Shown: positions 1-8,333, counted from the first letter of the stretch. The stretch is DNA of 64,000 nt from Aeromicrobium sp. Root495 (GCF_001426755.1 NZ_LMFJ01000003.1:52016-116015), one strand, 5' to 3'. Translations and numbers: made by a program. Notes: a model not told the origin generated them from the letters alone.

Positions 1-2
1 CG

Positions 3-53
3 ACGCTGACCGGCGTTGTCGCCGCGCTGGTCGATGTCACTGCATGGGAGTGA
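3..53 (+). CDS. C-terminal tail of a gene cut by the window edge
   Basis: An open frame enters from the left edge and stops with TGA at 51-53. Only 16 residues are visible (TLTGVVAALVDVTAWE). The hydrophobic stretch would suit the last membrane segment of a transporter. Nothing more can be said, and it may be chance. Confidence 0.25.
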   Translation, partial: TLTGVVAALVDVTAWE

Positions 54-361
54 TCCCTGCTCTGGCCGGCGGCCGAATCCGTCCCGAAAGACCCGAGCCC
101 GTATCGAGGACCCGGAGTGGACATCATCGACGCCTCCGTGACATCGGTAAAATCACTCCAATGCAACAGTGGCAGACAAGGGCCGGACGGGCTCCCAGGA
201 GTTTCCGGAAAATGCGCTGACGTCAAGGCACGAACCGGCTCGAGAACTGCCCGCTTCACTCTCGACGCAGCAAGAGCGAAGGCCGCCCACGATTTCAAGT
301 CATCGCATCCCTGGGACGGACACTCGCGGTCCGTGAAGTGTCCTGTCCAGGAGGTGGCTGC
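54..361. other. intergenic stretch without a convincing gene
   Basis: Both strands carry open frames here, but their composition is Arg/Ser-rich and they show no family motif or ribosome binding site. I see no RNA gene or repeat. The stretch lies beside a degraded arsC tail and may itself be decayed coding DNA. Confidence 0.4.
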
Positions 362-507
362 TCAGGGCGAGGAGACTAGCGGTGCCAACTCCGCGATCCG
401 CCGATCGAGGTCGTCGAAGACGTCGTCGAAGGCTTGAGCGCGACCGACCCGTACCGGGTCGGGGATTGACCAGTGCACGTCGATGACCGAGCCGAGGTCC
501 TTTGAGA
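362..507 (-). pseudogene. arsC-type arsenate reductase, 3' remnant
   Basis: Read on the minus strand, the last 48 codons before TGA at 364-362 contain the segment VIDVHWSIPDPVRVG followed by AFDDVFDDLDRRIAELAP. It aligns closely with the last ~47 residues of the intact ArsR-ArsC fusion at 9984-10655 (VVDVHWSVPDPVRVG, then AFDDAFDEIRRRV). The catalytic P-loop and the rest of the reductase are absent: going upstream the frame becomes Pro/Arg-rich and hits a stop within about 30 codons. This is a truncated gene, probably left by rearrangement within the island. Confidence 0.7.
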
Positions 508-590
508 TCTTCACCTCGAGCCCGGTCCGGGGGTGGTGACGCGGCGGCGGGTTCGGCAGTCCGAGTCAAAGCGCTGCCAACCCGAAGGCT

Positions 591-1262
591 CTATTCACCC
601 TCTCTGGACTTCAGGCCAGCGCGGAGGATGCCGACGAGTACAAGCATCGCGACGAAGAAGAAGATGACGACGACGTAAGCGCCATCGAACCTATTGGAGT
701 CCGGTATCGGAACCTGGCTGCTGGGCAGTCCCGCTGAGGGACTGGTCTGCGTGTTCGAGGGCTGCGGCGCAGCTGGCGCTTCGGTCGCGCCGCTCGACGA
801 GACTGTAAAGCGGAGGCTGCCACTGACTGGGTGTGCGTCGACCGACACGATCCGGTAGCTCATCGTGTACTCGCCAGGCTCCATCCCGGCTTCGATCCTG
901 CTCGTGACGCGCTTGCCACTGACCGAAGCTGTCTCGCTATTGACGCGTTTACCTGATGAGTCCGTCACCACGACGTAAGCAGGCTCTCGGACGTCCTCGT
1001 TTAGGTCGACCGAGACCTCACGCAGGGGCGAGTTCACGGTCGCGCCGTCGCGCGGACTCGAACCGACCTTCTCGGCGTGGGCGACCGCGGACGAGGACGG
1101 CCAGAGGACGAAGGCCGCCAAGAGCAGAAGGCAGGCCAAGGCTCTCGCCGGCGCTGGCCGTCCGTGGCTCCCTGTGATCACTGGGAGCCGTCGAGACCTT
1201 GACTCAGTGAGCGTCCTCGCAGCCCACAAGTAATCGGTTTCTCTAGTAGTCAAATGGGTCAT
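591..1262 (-). CDS. CopC-domain copper-binding protein, membrane-anchored
   Basis: 223-residue exported protein. A hydrophobic signal segment (about residues 41-58) is followed by AHAEKVGSSP, so the mature chain would begin near His62, the N-terminal copper ligand of CopC proteins. A CopC beta-sandwich follows, with the family pattern VDAHPVSGSLRFTV near its end. Then come a Pro/Ser-rich linker and a C-terminal membrane helix (about 196-217). It likely binds Cu(II) outside the membrane. The ATG at 1262 leaves a rather long pre-signal region; a GTG at 1181 is an alternative start. It is the last gene of the leftward operon after CcdA. Confidence 0.8.
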   Translation of the reverse strand: MTHLTTRETDYLWAARTLTESRSRRLPVITGSHGRPAPARALACLLLLAAFVLWPSSSAVAHAEKVGSSPRDGATVNSPLREVSVDLNEDVREPAYVVVTDSSGKRVNSETASVSGKRVTSRIEAGMEPGEYTMSYRIVSVDAHPVSGSLRFTVSSSGATEAPAAPQPSNTQTSPSAGLPSSQVPIPDSNRFDGAYVVVIFFFVAMLVLVGILRAGLKSREGE

Positions 1263-1383
1263 GTCAGTCCGTTCTGCTCGTTCGGGTGGTCCTTGGCCGC
1301 GCTTGTTCGTCGGGTTATCTCCGATGGACGCGGGCGCTCGGTTCGGCCCGGCTCGGATATGTCGCGAAGACACGGTGACCGGG

Positions 1384-2130
1384 TCAGACCGGTGCGACGT
1401 AGTTGAGGGTGAGCTGCTGAAGCTGGCTGATGAGTTCCAACCAGAGCCCCGTGACCAGCAGGACTCCGACCGCGACCATGAGCAGTCCTCCAACGCGGGT
1501 GATGATGTGGGCGTGTGCCCGCACCCAGGTGATGGTGCCGAGCATTCTGCGGTAGGCGACGGCCGCCAGGATGAAGGGCAGTCCCAGCCCGGCGCAGTAG
1601 AAGAACGTCAGCAAGGAGCCGCGTCCGGCGTCGGCGGCTGTGGTCGAGAGGCTGAGGACGACGGCCAGCGTGGGCCCCAAGCAGGGCGTCCAGCCGACCC
1701 CGAAGAGGATGCCCAGAACGGGAGCCGCTGCGACACCAATTCTCGGAACCGCGTTGATGCGAAGCTCACGCTGTGCGAACGGGACGTATCCCATGAACAC
1801 CAGACCCATCGCGATCGTCAGGATCCCGAGGACCAGGTTCACGGTGCTCTGGTGTACCAGAAGCTTGAACCCGATCGCGCCGAACAGGGCGCCGTAGGAG
1901 ATGAAGACGGCGCTGAACCCGGCCACGAACAATGCTGCGCCGGCAAGCACCCTTCCCCGATGTCTGGCCTGGAGGTCGGCGCCGCTGAGCCCGCTGACGT
2001 ATGAAAGGTAGCCGGGGAGCAGGGGCAGCAGGCATGGGGAGAAGAAGGACACGAGCCCCGCGACCACCGCGACCGGCACGGCAAGCAGCAAGGTCCCGGA
2101 GGCGGCGCTGGCCGCGAACCAGTCACCCAC
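1384..2130 (-). CDS. CcdA/DsbD-type thiol-disulfide transmembrane electron carrier
   Basis: 248 residues, almost entirely membrane helices, matching the CcdA family (about six helices). It carries electrons from cytoplasmic thioredoxin to an extracytoplasmic thioredoxin-like partner. The two family cysteines are visible in SFFSPCLLPLLPGY (Cys33) and GWTPCLGPT (Cys150). The GTG start at 2130 overlaps the end of the TlpA gene by 8 bases, implying coupled translation. A longer upstream frame exists but runs through the TlpA gene and is not membrane-like. The TlpA lipoprotein encoded just upstream is the obvious electron acceptor. Confidence 0.88.
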   Translation of the reverse strand: MGDWFAASAASGTLLLAVPVAVVAGLVSFFSPCLLPLLPGYLSYVSGLSGADLQARHRGRVLAGAALFVAGFSAVFISYGALFGAIGFKLLVHQSTVNLVLGILTIAMGLVFMGYVPFAQRELRINAVPRIGVAAAPVLGILFGVGWTPCLGPTLAVVLSLSTTAADAGRGSLLTFFYCAGLGLPFILAAVAYRRMLGTITWVRAHAHIITRVGGLLMVAVGVLLVTGLWLELISQLQQLTLNYVAPV

Positions 2131-2722
2131 CGTTGGCCTCGCTGACAACGTCCTCGATGAGGCCCCTGAGGGTTGAATACGTGGCGCGGTCGAGGAGCCG
2201 GGTGGCCACGCGGCCCTGGCGATCAAGGACGTAGGTGGTGGGAACGGCGACGGCCGGCAGGGAATCCGCGAACGCCAGGATGGCCGAATCGCCTTCACCG
2301 ATGCTGGGGTACGGAACCTTCCGAGCCGTTGTGAACGCCCTGGCATTCGCCGCGCTCTCACGAATGGCGATGCCCAGGAACTCCACGCCGCGAGGCTTCA
2401 TCTCGGTGGCAAGTCGGCTGAGGATGGGTTGTTCGATCCGGCACGGAGGGCACCACGACCCCCAGACGTTCACCACAACGACCTTGCCGCTCCACTGCTT
2501 CGACGACAGCGGCTTCCCATCGAGGTCCAAGCCCTTGATCTCCACGGGTTTGCCGCGTTCCGTGGGCTGCAGCCGGGTGATTCCCCCCTCTCCCTGGATG
2601 GGGCCGCCGTCATTCGGCGTGGGTGCGCCGCCGCCGCAGCCCGTGGTGAGCATGAGTGCGAGCGCGGCGCTGGCGGTGGATCTGAGCGGTCGAAGACCGC
2701 GTATGCGAGTGATCGTGACCAT
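2123..2722 (-). CDS. TlpA-family thioredoxin-like lipoprotein
   Basis: 199 residues. A signal peptide ending in LTTGC (lipidated Cys29) is followed by a Gly/Pro-rich linker and a thioredoxin fold with the active site WCPPC (Cys91, Cys94). The cis-proline region is VAVPTTYVLD. It probably reduces disulfides or metal-binding cysteines outside the membrane, fed by the overlapping ccdA gene. The ATG at 2722 is chosen because it starts directly at a normal signal peptide and has a GGGAAG-like site ahead; a frame extension to 2812 adds only Arg-rich sequence. Confidence 0.87.
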   Translation of the reverse strand: MVTITRIRGLRPLRSTASAALALMLTTGCGGGAPTPNDGGPIQGEGGITRLQPTERGKPVEIKGLDLDGKPLSSKQWSGKVVVVNVWGSWCPPCRIEQPILSRLATEMKPRGVEFLGIAIRESAANARAFTTARKVPYPSIGEGDSAILAFADSLPAVAVPTTYVLDRQGRVATRLLDRATYSTLRGLIEDVVSEANGG

Positions 2723-2808
2723 AGGTTCTTCCCGTTCTGGAAGTCGCGCTTTGCTGATGTCGGTTGGCGGGCGGGGCAGGTGTCCTCGTCTGGACCGGCG
2801 CATGCGAA

Positions 2809-3339
2809 TCATGGCGGGAACTGTTCTCCCGGAGCCGCAAGGACGCTGCGAGCCAGGCTGAGCATGAGCTGGTCGTAGCCGTCCTCAACCTGGCTTCGGG
2901 CGCGGGCGATGCGCTCGCGTTTATGGGCGGCGATCGTCAACTCCAGCGCTCGATCGAAGCTCGCTCCGTCCAACGAGCGCAGCGCGGTGACTTCCTCCTT
3001 GCCGCGAAGCAGAGGATCGTCTACCTCGGCTGCGTGCCGAAGGGTCGTGGAATTGGGGGATTCACCCCAGGCCTTGATGTAACCCGCGACCATCTTGATC
3101 TGCGCGCGCGCCTCAGCTTCTGCGCCGGCAATGGAACCGAGGGAGCCGCGGTCCTGGGTTCGGACTCGGGCTAGTTCCATGAGCGTCAGCGTGCGCTGCT
3201 GCGCGCTGATGAGATTCTTGGCAAACCTGACGTCGGCCGTGTTGTAGGTGTCGCGGATGGAGCCGGTGCCGGAGCAACCCGTGATCGAGAAGGTGGTCGT
3301 AGCCACAAGGGTTGCCGCAGACAGTTTTGTCATACGCAT
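2809..3339 (-). CDS. DUF305-like lipoprotein lacking the usual His pairs
   Basis: 176 residues with a lipoprotein signal (SITGC, Cys22). The body has the helical layout of DUF305 proteins: TYNTADVRFAKNLI matches the family start, which normally continues into a HH pair. Here the sequence is SAQQRTLTLMELA, and the second helix reads AAHKRERIARA, so most presumed metal-ligand histidines are gone. DUF305 proteins are often found next to copper-resistance genes. The ATG at 3339 has AGGA six bases upstream; ATG 3333 is also possible. It stands between the DUF6153-like and TlpA genes in the leftward operon. Confidence 0.65.
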   Translation of the reverse strand: MRMTKLSAATLVATTTFSITGCSGTGSIRDTYNTADVRFAKNLISAQQRTLTLMELARVRTQDRGSLGSIAGAEAEARAQIKMVAGYIKAWGESPNSTTLRHAAEVDDPLLRGKEEVTALRSLDGASFDRALELTIAAHKRERIARARSQVEDGYDQLMLSLARSVLAAPGEQFPP

Positions 3340-3395
3340 GGTTGTCCTAGGTGGGAGGTGCACGTGGATCAGGCCGTCGCTTCAGCGACGGCCCG

Positions 3396-3803
3396 TCAGC
3401 ACCTCAGGACAAGGCTGCGCTGTGGAAACGACAGGGAGAGCGGCCGTGCCCGCGCGCTCTCGTGCGCGCCTCGACCAGCTCGGGGAGCGGACCACAGAAG
3501 GGCGAGGCGACGGCGGACGGAGAGAAGTATCAGCGCGCCCAAACTTCCCAGCGCCGCGATGCACAGGACCGCCAGACCGCACTCACCTGCCGGCCAGCCT
3601 CCGGGATCTGCCGGAGCGATATCTCGGTCCTCCGTACCCCCCAGTACACCCGCAGCGCTGGAGGTCGGAGGTGCGTCGCTTAAGTCTGAGGGCGAAGCGC
3701 CCGCGACACTTTCGTGCATCGCGAGCATGATGAGTGCCGCTAAGACGCCCACCACGACACGCGCCACGTGGCGGCGTGCGCGGAAACGCCTGAGGGCCTT
3801 CAT
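3396..3803 (-). CDS. small two-helix membrane protein, DUF6153-like
   Basis: 135 residues: a basic N-terminus, a first helix (VARVVVGVLAALIMLAMH), a periplasmic Ser/Pro/Gly-rich loop, a second helix containing CGLAVLCIAALGSLGALIL, and an Arg-rich tail. The order MH...C-x-AVL-C resembles the DUF6153 proteins found with actinobacterial copper operons; this is recognition by pattern only. The start at 3803 is preferred because a TAGTCT -10 box ends 7 bases before the ATG, giving a leaderless mRNA. An ATG at 3863 would add 20 residues. It is the first gene of the leftward operon. Confidence 0.6.
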   Translation of the reverse strand: MKALRRFRARRHVARVVVGVLAALIMLAMHESVAGASPSDLSDAPPTSSAAGVLGGTEDRDIAPADPGGWPAGECGLAVLCIAALGSLGALILLSVRRRLALLWSAPRAGRGAHESARARPLSLSFPQRSLVLRC

Positions 3804-3810
3804 CGGCGCC

Positions 3811-3816
3811 AGACTA
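3811..3816 (-). promoter_or_regulatory. -10 box of the leftward copper/thiol operon
   Basis: On the minus strand TAGTCT is followed by 7 bases and then the ATG at 3803. This spacing predicts transcription starting at the start codon. No clear -35 hexamer is seen. Confidence 0.45.
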
Positions 3817-3889
3817 GCGAAGGGAGAGATGCCGTACTGCCTTTCCAAACCCGGGAAGGCCATCGTGACCTAGAACCCATCCCGTAGAG

Positions 3890-3906
3890 TACTACGGATC
3901 GTAGTA
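3890..3906. promoter_or_regulatory. 17-bp inverted repeat in the divergent metal-gene promoter region
   Basis: The arms TACTACG and CGTAGTA flank a 3-base spacer (GAT). The repeat lies between the leftward copper operon and the rightward ArsR-type repressor gene. It is a good candidate operator for that repressor (inference). Confidence 0.5.
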
Positions 3907-3989
3907 GATTGTTGATGTCGAAGTTCGCTGAGGGGCGAAGTCGCCGTCACGCTCTTGCTAGCAGCATCGTCTGAGGATACCATCGCCTA

Positions 3990-4355
3990 GTGACGATGAT
4001 ATTAGATACGGTCGATCTTCCTGCGGAAGATCCGATGACGGCGGCCGCGTGCTTGTTCCACGGATTCAGCGACCGCTCACGTCTGGTGATACTTCAGCAC
4101 CTGCTTCTAGGTGAGCACCGAGTGGTCGAGCTCACCGACCACCTGGGCTTGGCCCAGTCGACCGTGTCCAAGCACCTGGCTTGCTTGCGGGACTGCGGAC
4201 TGGTCACGTCCCGTCCCCAGGGTCGCGCGTCGATCTTCAGCGTCACTCACCCTGAAGCGACCGCCCAGCTGCTGTCCGCAGCCGAGACGCTGCTGGATCT
4301 CACCGGGTTCGCCGTCACGCTGTGCCCCAACCACGGAATGAGCACCCATGAATAA
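3990..4355 (+). CDS. ArsR/SmtB repressor of the CmtR (Cd/Pb-sensing) type
   Basis: 121-residue winged-helix metal sensor. The recognition-helix region reads STVSKHLACLRDCGLV, placing Cys65 and Cys69 as in mycobacterial CmtR (Cys57, Cys61), and Cys112 in the C-terminal tail corresponds to CmtR Cys102. This three-cysteine set binds Cd(II)/Pb(II) in CmtR. It probably represses the overlapping transporter genes. The GTG at 3990 is chosen because a TACCAT box ends 6 bases before it (leaderless); ATG 3996 is an alternative. The gene overlaps the next start by 8 bases. Confidence 0.85.
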   Translation: MTMILDTVDLPAEDPMTAAACLFHGFSDRSRLVILQHLLLGEHRVVELTDHLGLAQSTVSKHLACLRDCGLVTSRPQGRASIFSVTHPEATAQLLSAAETLLDLTGFAVTLCPNHGMSTHE

Positions 4356-5070
4356 TCTCGACCAGGCGGCCAAGCAGCGACTCGGCCGTCGCGCCAAGAT
4401 GCTTGCAGGACTGTCGGTGACCTACAACGTCATCGAGGCCATCATCGCCGTCACTGCGGGGATCGTGGCCGGGTCGGTGGCGCTGGTCGGCTTCGGTCTC
4501 GACTCCGTCGTCGAGGTGTCGAGCGGCTTGATCATCTTGTGGCAGTTCTCCCACCGGATCCCAGAGTCGCGAGAGCGTCAGGCGCTTCGACTGCTCGCGT
4601 TCTCGTTCTTCGCCCTGGCGGCCTACGTCGGGTTCGAGTCGGTCCGCTCCCTGGTGGTCGGCTCGGACGCTGACGCCTCGACGGTCGGCATCGTGCTGGC
4701 CGCAGTGTCGCTGGTCGTGATGCCCTTCATCTCCTACGCGCAGCGCCGCACCGGTCGGGCGCTGGGGTCCAACGCTGTCTACGCCGACGGCACCCAGACG
4801 CTGCTGTGCACGTATCTGTCCGCGGTGCTGCTGGTCGGGCTGGTGCTGAACGCGACGCTCGGTTGGTCCTGGGCCGACCCGATCGCCGGACTCGTCATCG
4901 CTGCAGTCGCTGCACGCGAGGGTCTGGAGGCGTGGCGGGGCGATGGCTGCTGCTCGCCGATCAGTCAGAAGACCGACGATGGCTGCGGCTGCAGCGACTG
5001 CCAGGACGACTGCTGTGCACCGTCAGACGTGCTCCAGGTCCAGAGCCTCACCATCGACGAGGCGCGCTGA
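4348..5070 (+). CDS. cation-diffusion-facilitator-like transporter with Cys-rich tail
   Basis: 240 residues with about six predicted helices and CDF-like signatures (GFGLDSVVEV in an early helix, YADGTQTLL in a later one). After the last helix a soft-metal tail carries seven cysteines between residues 201 and 223 (CC, CGC, C, CC). It presumably exports a soft divalent metal such as Cd or Pb, matching the CmtR-like sensor it overlaps by 8 bases. Its stop overlaps the start of a second CDF gene (ATGA). Confidence 0.82.
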   Translation: MNNLDQAAKQRLGRRAKMLAGLSVTYNVIEAIIAVTAGIVAGSVALVGFGLDSVVEVSSGLIILWQFSHRIPESRERQALRLLAFSFFALAAYVGFESVRSLVVGSDADASTVGIVLAAVSLVVMPFISYAQRRTGRALGSNAVYADGTQTLLCTYLSAVLLVGLVLNATLGWSWADPIAGLVIAAVAAREGLEAWRGDGCCSPISQKTDDGCGCSDCQDDCCAPSDVLQVQSLTIDEAR

Positions 5071-5981
5071 TGGGAACAGGACACAGCCACGGCCCGCCGG
5101 CCGGCCACGCCGGCTCGCGCTACCGCGGGAAGCTGGCTGTCGCGTTCGGGCTCATCGCCACGTTCTTCGTCGTCGAGCTCGTCTACGGCCTGCTCGCCGA
5201 TTCGCTGGCGTTGATCTCCGACGCCGGCCACATGGCAGCGGACGTCGTGGCCCTCGGTGCCGCGCTGGCCGCGACCAAGATCGCCACCCGCCAGGACAAG
5301 ACCGGCCGCCGGACCTTCGGGTCCTACCGCGCTGAGGTCTTCGCATCCGGTCTCACGGTCCTGCTCATGCTCGGCGTCTCGGCCTACGTCGTCATCGAGG
5401 CCCTCAGCCGTATCGGCAGCGACCCCGACGTCTCGTCCGGCCCGATGGTCGTCGTGGGTGGCATCGGGCTGGTCGTCAACATCATTGTCATGCTCCTCCT
5501 GCGAGCTGGGTCCAAAGAGAGCCTGAACGTCAAGGGCGCCTACTTCGAGGTCGTCGCAGATACAGCAGGATCCGTCGGTGTCGTCTTCGCGGGCATCCTC
5601 ATCGCGACCACCGGACAGGTGTGGTGGGACACCGTCGTCGCGCTCGCCATCGGAGCCTTCGTCGCGGTCCGCGCAGTCATGCTCGGGCGACAGGTGCTAG
5701 CTGTCCTCGGCCAGCACGTCCCCGAAGGCATGTCAATCGATGCCGTGGCCGAGGACCTTGCCGCAATCCCAGGAATCACTGATGTTCATGACCTCCACAT
5801 CTGGGTGCTCACGTCGGGCATGAACGTCGCCACAGCCCACTTGGTCGCCGAAGACACCGACCAGTTCCCCCAGGTCCTCGAGCAGGCCCGTTCCACCCTC
5901 AAGGACACCTACGGCATCGAGCACGCCACCCTGCAGGTCGAGCGCTCCGCTGCGCCCGAGTGCCACGAGATCGACTGGTGA
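5070..5981 (+). CDS. CDF-family metal efflux transporter (CzcD-like)
   Basis: 303 residues. A His-rich N-terminus (GHSHGPPAGHAGS) is followed by six helices and a C-terminal cytoplasmic domain (DVHDLHIWVLTSGMNVATAHL), the standard CzcD/ZitB layout. Helix 2 carries LISDAGHMAADV, the HxxxD metal site; helix 5 has VVADTAGSVG. It exports Zn/Cd/Co-type cations by proton antiport. The ATG overlaps the previous stop. An open frame extends upstream to 4806 but runs inside the previous gene and is a shadow. Confidence 0.9.
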   Translation: MGTGHSHGPPAGHAGSRYRGKLAVAFGLIATFFVVELVYGLLADSLALISDAGHMAADVVALGAALAATKIATRQDKTGRRTFGSYRAEVFASGLTVLLMLGVSAYVVIEALSRIGSDPDVSSGPMVVVGGIGLVVNIIVMLLLRAGSKESLNVKGAYFEVVADTAGSVGVVFAGILIATTGQVWWDTVVALAIGAFVAVRAVMLGRQVLAVLGQHVPEGMSIDAVAEDLAAIPGITDVHDLHIWVLTSGMNVATAHLVAEDTDQFPQVLEQARSTLKDTYGIEHATLQVERSAAPECHEIDW

Positions 5982-6006
5982 ACCACGACCGAGAAAGAGA
6001 CGACCG

Positions 6007-6666
6007 GTGAGGACCATGACCCGACAGACAAAGATCGCCATCATCTTCGGAGTCATCGCAGTGACCCTGTTCGGAGGAGTCTTCGCTTACGAGAACCTCA
6101 CCGCGCCAGCCCCTGCCGACGCCTCCGAACGTCGAGACGTCAGCGTGCGCGCCGAAAGCCACAGGCTTGACACGGCTGAGGACGGGAAGGTGACGCTGGT
6201 GGAGTTCCTCGACTTCGAGTGCGAGGCCTGCCGCGCCGCCTACCCCTTCGTCGAGCAGCTGCGCCAACGCTACGAGGGCAGGGTCACCTTCGTGCTGCGG
6301 TACTTCCCCATTCCGAGTCACACCAACGCGAACAACGCCGCCTATGCCGTGGAATCGGCCGCGCGTCAAGGCAAGCTCGAAGCCATGTACAAGAAGATGT
6401 ACGACACCCAGGCCGAGTGGGGGGAGTCCCAGGACTCCAAGGCGGCCCTGTTCCGCCAGTTCGCCCAGGACCTCGGGCTCGACATGGCACGCTACGACGC
6501 CGACGTCGCAAGCCCTGACGTGGCAGCGCGGATCGAGAGGGATGTCGCAGACGGCAGGCGTCTAGGTGTCTCAGGCACCCCGACGTTCTACCTCAACGGC
6601 CAGAGGCTCGCACCGTCCACGACCGAGGAATTCATCGAAGCCATCGACGGTGCGCTGGCCGAATAG
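6007..6666 (+). CDS. membrane-anchored DsbA/DSBA-like thiol oxidoreductase
   Basis: 219 residues: one N-terminal membrane anchor (about 9-27), then a thioredoxin fold with active site CEAC (Cys72, Cys75), a helical DSBA insert and the cis-proline loop VSGTPTFYLNG. It probably forms or repairs disulfides outside the membrane. The GTG at 6007 or the ATG at 6016 may be the start; AGG lies 5 bases before the latter. It follows the CDF genes by 25 bases, so it may be co-transcribed, linking metal efflux with protection of extracytoplasmic thiols. Confidence 0.85.
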   Translation: MRTMTRQTKIAIIFGVIAVTLFGGVFAYENLTAPAPADASERRDVSVRAESHRLDTAEDGKVTLVEFLDFECEACRAAYPFVEQLRQRYEGRVTFVLRYFPIPSHTNANNAAYAVESAARQGKLEAMYKKMYDTQAEWGESQDSKAALFRQFAQDLGLDMARYDADVASPDVAARIERDVADGRRLGVSGTPTFYLNGQRLAPSTTEEFIEAIDGALAE

Positions 6667-6778
6667 GGACGACGGGTGGGTCGGTTCTGATTTCTAGCAG
6701 GCCTGGAATGGTTTGAGCCACCGATGAAGACTGGTATTGCTGGTGAACATCCTGCGCGCGCATGGAAGGGTGGCCGCC

Positions 6779-8200
6779 ATGGAGCCAGGCCTGAGTGACC
6801 AAGGGCGACGTGCCGACGCGTTCGTCGCTGTCCTTCGCGCCGCACTGATCGACGGCACCAGAGAAGCTTTCACTGCTTTGCTCGCTGAAGATGTCCGCTG
6901 GGGTGGCGAGCACGGAGGGAACGAGTGCCATGGTCGGGACGAGGCGGGCGATCACTATCAAGGTCTTCGCACTGCGGGGGTCGCGCTGAGCATCCTGGAT
7001 GCATCTCCTGAAGACCATGCGCACGCCGACACCGGGGCGGACGACTCGACGGCCGCGCGGGAGGAGAGCCATTCTGACCTCAGGCTGCTCATCGCACTCG
7101 GCGTTAGATCAGCCGATCCCGACATCTATCCGGACGCCTTGACCGTCAGACTCACGGTGCGTGACGGACTGATCGCGGAGATCCGCGAGCTTGACCAGCC
7201 TCCGCTGATCGAGCTTCTTTACTTCCAAGGGTGCCCCAACCACGAGACCTTTCTACCCCACCTTGAGTCCCTCCTCGGATCGCTCGGCATCGACCTGCCC
7301 GTCACGCTGGTCCCTGTCGAGGGGCATGAGGAGGCGCTTCGGATGAAGTTCCTCGGGTCGCCCACCCTCCGAGTCAATGGCCGAGACGTGGATCCCTCAG
7401 TCGGCAGCGAGAACCCCGACAGGTACGCCCTCCAGTGCCGTGTCTATCCCACGCCCGCGGGCATGCGAGGCACGCCGCCAGACCAGTGGATCGTCGATGC
7501 CCTGGTCGACACCCCCCCACATGAGGCGGCCATTGCGGCTATACGTTCGGGGGATCTCGCAGAGCTACGGCGCCTCTTGCAGGGAGATCCTGACCTCGCG
7601 TCCGCACGGCTACCACGCCACGAGGGTCGCACGTTCCTGCACGTCGCGACGGACTGGCCCGGTCACCACCCCCGGGTCGGGGAGGTCGTCGCCGCACTCG
7701 TCAGGGCCGGCGCCGATCCGAGCGCCGCATATGTCGGTGACCATGCAGAGACGCCCCTCCACTGGGCAGCGAGCAGCGGTGACCTCGAGGCCATCAATGC
7801 GCTGCTCGACGCGGGAGCCGACATCGACGCGCCGGGGGCAGTCATCGCAGACGGCACCCCGATGGCCGACGCGACCGCGTTCGGTCAGTGGGAAGCCGCC
7901 CACTTGCTCCTCGAACGCGGTGCGAGCACGAACCTGTTCGAGGCCGCGGCCCTGGGTTTGGAGGCCCGAGTTGAGCACCATCTTGCCGGCGCGCACAGTG
8001 AGGCGGACCTCGCCAGCGCCCTGTGGGGCGCCTGCCATGGCGGGCAGCTCGCAACGGCCAAGATCCTTCTCGACCGAGGCGCGGACGTGACCTGGGTCGG
8101 CTACGACGACCTCACGCCTTTCGAAGCGGCACGACGATCTGGCGCTGACGACGTCGTCGAGTGGCTGCTCAGTCAAGGAGCGCCGTCCGCGACTGAGTGA
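6779..8200 (+). CDS. three-domain fusion: NTF2-like, thioredoxin-like, ankyrin repeats
   Basis: 473 residues. Residues ~10-140 look like an NTF2/SnoaL-like domain (ADAFVAVLRAALIDG). Residues ~143-235 match the single-cysteine thioredoxin-like proteins seen near mercury and other metal loci (LLYFQGCPNHETF with Cys152, later KFLGSPTLRVNG and a Cys in ALQCRVYP). From ~245 to the end there are ankyrin repeats (GDLAELRRLL, TPLHWAASSGDLEAINALLDAGADI). A protein-protein adaptor role for the ankyrins is likely; the substrate is unknown. ATG 6779 has GGAAGGG upstream and is preferred over starts at 6737/6743. Confidence 0.75.
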   Translation: MEPGLSDQGRRADAFVAVLRAALIDGTREAFTALLAEDVRWGGEHGGNECHGRDEAGDHYQGLRTAGVALSILDASPEDHAHADTGADDSTAAREESHSDLRLLIALGVRSADPDIYPDALTVRLTVRDGLIAEIRELDQPPLIELLYFQGCPNHETFLPHLESLLGSLGIDLPVTLVPVEGHEEALRMKFLGSPTLRVNGRDVDPSVGSENPDRYALQCRVYPTPAGMRGTPPDQWIVDALVDTPPHEAAIAAIRSGDLAELRRLLQGDPDLASARLPRHEGRTFLHVATDWPGHHPRVGEVVAALVRAGADPSAAYVGDHAETPLHWAASSGDLEAINALLDAGADIDAPGAVIADGTPMADATAFGQWEAAHLLLERGASTNLFEAAALGLEARVEHHLAGAHSEADLASALWGACHGGQLATAKILLDRGADVTWVGYDDLTPFEAARRSGADDVVEWLLSQGAPSATE

Positions 8201-8333
8201 CCTAAGCTCAGGCAGCGAAGTCCGGAAGGCCAGCCGTCCACTTCTGGACAACCCGAACAACCGCCACGCAGTCGCGGTCTGGAAGGCCATCTCGCTGGCG
8301 CAAAGCCGCAGACCGAATCCTCGGCGTCCTGCC

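Noticed and set aside
117..437. A 106-codon plus-strand frame near the left edge
   Set aside because: No ribosome site or motif, and it lies antisense over the recognisable arsC remnant.
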